This document shows, piece by piece, positions 7,114 to 9,465 of a stretch of DNA of 9,465 nucleotides. Every line of letters begins with the position of its first letter. Within the stretch, counting starts at the first letter, position 1. A program made the translations under genes and the position numbers. The notes beneath the pieces were generated by a model that saw only the letters and a list, made by a program, of their open reading frames with translations, did no database searches and was not told where the DNA came from. The DNA lies in NCBI GenBank assembly GCA_027298165.1, contig JAPUGN010000093.1, positions 1 to 9,465 of the forward strand, in the 5' to 3' direction. The stretch is from Nitrospinota bacterium (GTDB lineage Bacteria > Nitrospinota > Nitrospinia > Nitrospinales > Nitrospinaceae).

Positions 7114-7133
7114 ATTTTTTGAGCATAAAAAAT
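7114..7133. repeat. AT inverted repeat upstream of the TPR gene
   Basis: The arms ATTTTTT (7114-7120) and AAAAAAT (7127-7133) are perfectly complementary around the spacer GAGCAT. It could be a protein-binding site or curved DNA. In such AT-rich DNA a chance match is also possible. Confidence 0.35.
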
Positions 7134-7151
7134 GATAGTTTCATCTATCTA

Positions 7152-7179
7152 TATAACTTCTTTAACCCTTTTGTGAGGA
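7152..7179 (+). promoter_or_regulatory. Possible -10 box and Shine-Dalgarno of the TPR gene
   Basis: TATAAC (7152-7157, overlapping TATATA 7150-7155) is the best -10 candidate. TTGAGC at 7119-7124 resembles a -35 but is about 25-27 bases away, which is too far. The Shine-Dalgarno GAGGA (7175-7179) is strong and lies seven bases before ATG 7187. The ribosome site is well supported and the promoter only weakly. Confidence 0.4.
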
Positions 7180-7186
7180 AAACCCA

Positions 7187-7546
7187 ATGAAAAAGTTAAT
7201 GCTGGTTTTGGTGGCTTTTGGTTTGCTCGCGCTTCCAGTTTCGGCCTTCGCGGGGGAGGGCCCTATGTCGTTACCCGCAGGTTCCGACGCCGGGGCGGTG
7301 AAACATAATAAAGAAGGAATCGATCACAGGGGCCAGGGACACTATGACGTGGCCTTGAAGCATTTCCAAGCGGCGTCCAAGGCGAATTCGACTATCGCTC
7401 AAACGCATTTCAACGAAGCCATTTGCCTGGATAAACTGGGACGGCACGGCGAAGCCACCATGCATTTTAAAGCGGCCAAAAAACACGCCGGCGGCAACAA
7501 GGCGGTCTTGGATTCGCCCATTTTAAACGGCCATCTCGGAAAATAA
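7187..7546 (+). CDS. Small secreted TPR protein
   Basis: The protein has 119 residues. It starts with a classic Sec signal peptide: MKK, a hydrophobic core (4-17), and likely cleavage after AFA at residue 22 (VSA at 20 is the alternative). The mature part, about 97 residues, holds two TPR units at roughly 36-69 and 70-103. They are recognisable by the GxYDVALKHFQAA and GRHGEATMHFKAA helices. A short tail ends in GHLGK. It is basic and histidine-rich but has no ligand or catalytic motif that I recognise. A soluble periplasmic scaffold or adaptor is the likely role. It has its own strong Shine-Dalgarno and is closed by a strong terminator 25 bases downstream, so it is probably a monocistronic, well-expressed unit. 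Specific function unknown. Confidence 0.9.
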   Translation: MKKLMLVLVAFGLLALPVSAFAGEGPMSLPAGSDAGAVKHNKEGIDHRGQGHYDVALKHFQAASKANSTIAQTHFNEAICLDKLGRHGEATMHFKAAKKHAGGNKAVLDSPILNGHLGK

Positions 7547-7571
7547 CCGAACATTTCGTATAGAGCCAGCG

Positions 7572-7607
7572 ACGGGAAGCCGGGGTAGAGCCGGCTTCCC
7601 GTTTTTT
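7572..7607 (+). terminator. Strong intrinsic terminator after the TPR gene
   Basis: The arms ACGGGAAGCCGG (7572-7583) and CCGGCTTCCCGT (7591-7602) pair perfectly over 12 bases around a seven-base loop. A run of six T (7602-7607) follows. This is a textbook rho-independent terminator on the plus strand. Confidence 0.95.
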
Positions 7608-7656
7608 ATTAAGCTCGCCTGAAGCCCGAAGGTTTTAGATATAACCATTTGAAAGT

Positions 7657-7668
7657 AATAATATTATT
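7657..7668. repeat. AT palindrome upstream of tatA
   Basis: AATAATATTATT is a perfect 12-base palindrome in a very AT-rich stretch (about 7640-7678), roughly 50-65 bases before the tatA -10 box. It may be a regulator site or an UP-like element, but chance is possible at this composition. Confidence 0.3.
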
Positions 7669-7717
7669 TAAATTAAATCTGGCCCGGCCGGGTTTTCCCA
7701 AGGGAACGAGAGGGTTG

Positions 7718-7726
7718 TGTTATAAT
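7718..7726 (+). promoter_or_regulatory. Extended -10 promoter of tatA
   Basis: A perfect TATAAT (7721-7726) is preceded by TG one base upstream (7718-7719), the extended -10 pattern that can work without a -35. No good -35 is seen at the usual distance. Transcription would start near 7733, giving a leader of about 45 bases with the Shine-Dalgarno GGAG at 7764-7767. Confidence 0.75.
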
Positions 7727-7776
7727 GCTCGCATTCCTGAAGGGCAGGGTTTTAACACCAAACGGAGACAGAAGTT

Positions 7777-8349
7777 ATGATGGGTATCGGCTTTCCAGAA
7801 TTAATGGTCATATTGGTCATTATCATGATTATCTTTGGAGCGGGCAAACTTCCGGAAATCGGGAGTGCCTTCGGTCGCAGTATCAAAAATTTCAAAACCT
7901 CCATGAAGGAAGCCGAAGAGGCATCTAAAGACCCGGCCGCCCAGGTGGAAGGCGAAGACGCTAAGCCTGATACCGAGCTCGATGCGGGAGACGCTCCGGC
8001 CTCGACCGAAGCAGATATCACCGCCCAATTGGGAGGATCCCATCCGCAGGCCGCAGCTCCGAGTGAATCTACCGCCACCCCGGCTTCCGGCTCTTCGAAA
8101 CCGGCGGCGCAAACCCAGACCGCTCAGGCCCCTGCACCTCAGGGCAAGCCCAAGCCCAAGGACAGACCCAAGAGTGAAGAAGAAAAGATGATCGAAGATG
8201 CCATCAATGAGTTAAAGGAAAAGCGAATTGGAACCATTCGCACTCCTCATGACGGCTTGGTTCAGCAGAACGACGTGTTCACCGATTCCTTGAAACGCAA
8301 CCCCTGGGGGCGACGAGGGGACCGTGGCGTGCGCCGTGATGTCCTGTAA
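7777..8349 (+). CDS. tatA: Sec-independent (Tat) translocase subunit TatA/E with long C-terminal extension
   Basis: TatA forms the membrane patch that lets folded twin-arginine substrates cross the inner membrane with TatBC. The product is 190 residues from ATG 7777; a second ATG at 7780 is equally possible, and GGAG lies nine bases before the first. The N-terminus is typical: a short periplasmic end with polar Glu8, one membrane helix (about 8-20), the FG hinge (20-21), the Leu25-Pro26 turn and the amphipathic helix (about 29-41, GSAFGRSIKNFK). The rest is unusual. An acidic then Pro/Ala/Ser/Gln-rich stretch (about 50-125) is followed by a charged predicted helix (about 131-150) and a basic, Arg-rich end. 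TatA proteins are commonly about 60-90 residues. TatB was considered, but the N-terminus and strong TatA hinge favour TatA/E. No tatC is in the window. Confidence 0.93.
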   Translation: MMGIGFPELMVILVIIMIIFGAGKLPEIGSAFGRSIKNFKTSMKEAEEASKDPAAQVEGEDAKPDTELDAGDAPASTEADITAQLGGSHPQAAAPSESTATPASGSSKPAAQTQTAQAPAPQGKPKPKDRPKSEEEKMIEDAINELKEKRIGTIRTPHDGLVQQNDVFTDSLKRNPWGRRGDRGVRRDVL

Positions 8350-8379
8350 TTAAAGGTTCTCGTTTCCCAGAAAAAATTC

Positions 8380-9375
8380 TCAGAGGTTCCCCGTTTCCTT
8401 TTGACCCCCGGAAGCTTTGCCCCATCCCAACAGCAATCCCAAACCAATCCAGATCAACTCGCGGATGCGCCGCACTAAAGACACCGCCAGACCCAGCGGG
8501 CCGGCCATTCCCATAGCCACGAAGATGACGATCAACCCGCCTTCCTGGGCTCCCAGGCTGAGAGGGATGAAAAAACTTCCCATCCGGACCAATTGCAGAA
8601 GGGATTCAATGATCCACAACTCCCTGAGGGCCAGAGGCGTCCCCAGGTAATAGAGTGTGACATAAAGCTCCACAATACCCGCCGCCCATCCGAGGAATCC
8701 GTACACGACCGATTTCAGAAATAAACCCCGATGCTCACGGTAGTAGCCGGACATCATACCGCACAGTGCGACGAGATGCTCCAGCGACGCGCGCGGGGTT
8801 TTTGCGGGGAACAGACGGTTGAATCCGTGGGCAATCCGGCTCAGAGTGCCGGTGACCTGAAACAACAGGAATAAAAATATGAGAATGGAAAAGGTGATCA
8901 GTCCGGTCAGGCTGGAGACCTTGAAGGCCTCGGAACCATCGTTGCCCATGAACAGGAACACGATGCCGGGAATCATGAACAGGACCAGCGACACCATCAG
9001 GGTGGTCCGCGCCACCACCTGCGAAGCGGCACTTTGTTTGTAGGTCAAACCGTATTGCTCTTTCAAGAGGTGGGCTTTGACCGGTTCGCCGCCGAGGGTT
9101 CCCAACGGTGTGATGGCATTGAACGCCTCGCCGATGGTTCGAATACGGAGAAGGGGAAAGAGATGAATCTTACCGGCTTCTTCCGGTTTGAAGGCGTATT
9201 TCCAGGAAAGCGCATCGAACCCGGCCACCAGCCCGTAAGCCGTCACCACCAGAAAAAATCCCGCGCCTATGTGGCTCAAAAGGCCGCTGACTTCGGTCAC
9301 CTCCACCGAACGCACCGCCCAGATAAACAGAAGCACGCCGACGATCAGGAACAAGGGTTTCAGGAACCGGGTCAT
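8380..9375 (-). CDS. Polytopic flippase-like membrane protein (LPG-synthase TM domain family, HpnL-like)
   Basis: The protein is 331 residues from ATG 9375; an in-frame TTG at 9381 would add two. It is very hydrophobic, with about seven or eight predicted membrane helices. It fits the lysylphosphatidylglycerol-synthase transmembrane family (PF03706, also called UPF0104). The conserved parts, numbered from the ATG, are an EAFNAITPLGTLGGEPVKA stretch at about 83-101 and IPLSLGAQEGG at about 270-280, followed by SLVRRIREL. The LGxQEGG plus SLxRRxRE pattern is what I remember for the HpnL subgroup near hopanoid genes. The catalytic C-terminal domain of true lysyl-PG synthases is absent, so it does not make lysyl-PG itself. 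Movement or handling of a lipid is plausible but not shown by sequence. It converges on tatA with a 30-base gap and no visible terminator. Confidence 0.88.
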   Translation of the reverse strand: MTRFLKPLFLIVGVLLFIWAVRSVEVTEVSGLLSHIGAGFFLVVTAYGLVAGFDALSWKYAFKPEEAGKIHLFPLLRIRTIGEAFNAITPLGTLGGEPVKAHLLKEQYGLTYKQSAASQVVARTTLMVSLVLFMIPGIVFLFMGNDGSEAFKVSSLTGLITFSILIFLFLLFQVTGTLSRIAHGFNRLFPAKTPRASLEHLVALCGMMSGYYREHRGLFLKSVVYGFLGWAAGIVELYVTLYYLGTPLALRELWIIESLLQLVRMGSFFIPLSLGAQEGGLIVIFVAMGMAGPLGLAVSLVRRIRELIWIGLGLLLGWGKASGGQKETGNL

Positions 9376-9465
9376 GGCCAAACCGTGTCAGGGGTTGAAA
9401 GGGATATCCGAAGGGAAGGGGGTTCCCCGGAAATTAAATGCAACAGGGGAGCGCCGGGTTGAATG
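9376..9465 (-). other. Window edge, possible 3' end of an upstream minus-strand gene
   Basis: Two minus-strand frames are open from the window edge. One ends at TGA 9390-9388. The other ends at TGA 9374-9372, overlapping ATG 9375 as ATGA. The second would be typical of a coupled upstream gene, but the stretch is too short to tell which frame, if either, is real. No promoter or clear Shine-Dalgarno for the membrane-protein gene is visible here. Confidence 0.25.

Larger units (their letters stand above)
6868..7186. other. Divergent intergenic region between the LRR unit and the TPR gene
   Basis: No gene is credible here. The region must hold promoters for both the leftward LRR-DUF5069-PBP1A genes and the rightward TPR gene. 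From left to right it contains a possible TTG start with GAGGG for the LRR gene, an AT-rich stretch (about 6925-6985), a cluster of small hairpins (7014-7078), a 10-base tandem direct repeat (7088-7107), an AT inverted repeat (7114-7133), a -10-like TATAAC (7152-7157) and a Shine-Dalgarno (7175-7179). I could not find a convincing consensus -35/-10 pair on either strand. Confidence 0.6.

Noticed and set aside
7682..7697. CCCGGCCGGG followed by TTTT as a second terminator
   Set aside because: The stem would be only three base pairs with a four-base loop, and a strong terminator already lies at 7572-7607.
7680..7700. Sigma-54 promoter upstream of tatA
   Set aside because: TGGCCC is present but no GC element lies at the required spacing; the extended -10 at 7718-7726 explains the promoter better.
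7725..7928. Plus-strand open frame starting at the ATG within TATAATG
   Set aside because: Its start overlaps the -10 box of tatA and most of it lies over tatA in another frame.
8350..8379. Bidirectional terminator between tatA and the membrane protein gene
   Set aside because: Only a four-base AT stem (AGAA/TTCT) can be drawn, with no GC-rich arm.
9034..9462. Plus-strand open frame over the start of the membrane protein
   Set aside because: It is antisense to a well-supported polytopic protein and has a composition unlike a real protein.

Overview
The window carries seven protein-coding genes from a Gram-negative (diderm) bacterium. The signs are a bitopic class A PBP with an OB domain, a secreted TPR plus periplasmic-binding-fold protein, a TatA pore protein and a small periplasmic TPR protein. 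Gene content and protein style suggest a deep-branching, proteobacteria-like lineage such as Nitrospinota or a former deltaproteobacterial group. This is a guess from general resemblance, not from a search. I see no mobile element, CRISPR array, tRNA or rRNA, and nothing suggests recent transfer.

Left part (1-5900): a sigma-54-dependent response regulator, cut by the window start, overlaps by four bases the start of a secreted 683-residue protein. That protein has TPR-like repeats followed by a type I periplasmic-binding-protein fold, the architecture of the PBP1A activator LpoA. It converges, with only six bases between stop codons, on a complete bifunctional PBP1A (glycosyltransferase, OB domain, transpeptidase). 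The natural reading is a peptidoglycan synthase lying tail to tail with its probable outer-periplasm activator. The two stop codons sit inside one perfect 12-base palindrome.

Middle (5947-7186): upstream of PBP1A on the same minus strand lie a DUF5069 protein and a small cytoplasmic-looking leucine-rich-repeat protein built of five exact 27-residue repeats. With gaps of 46 and 32-39 bases, the three genes may be one transcription unit (LRR, DUF5069, PBP1A). A divergent intergenic region of about 280-320 bases follows. It is AT-rich and carries a helically phased direct repeat, an AT inverted repeat and several short hairpins.

Right part (7187-9465): a small secreted TPR protein forms a self-contained unit with a good Shine-Dalgarno site and a strong intrinsic terminator. 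Next comes tatA, behind an extended -10 promoter and encoding an unusually long 190-residue product. TatA converges on a minus-strand polytopic membrane protein of the lysylphosphatidylglycerol-synthase-TM/HpnL-like flippase family. The last 90 bases may hold the 3' end of another minus-strand gene. The common theme is the cell envelope: peptidoglycan synthesis, protein export and a probable lipid-handling membrane protein.
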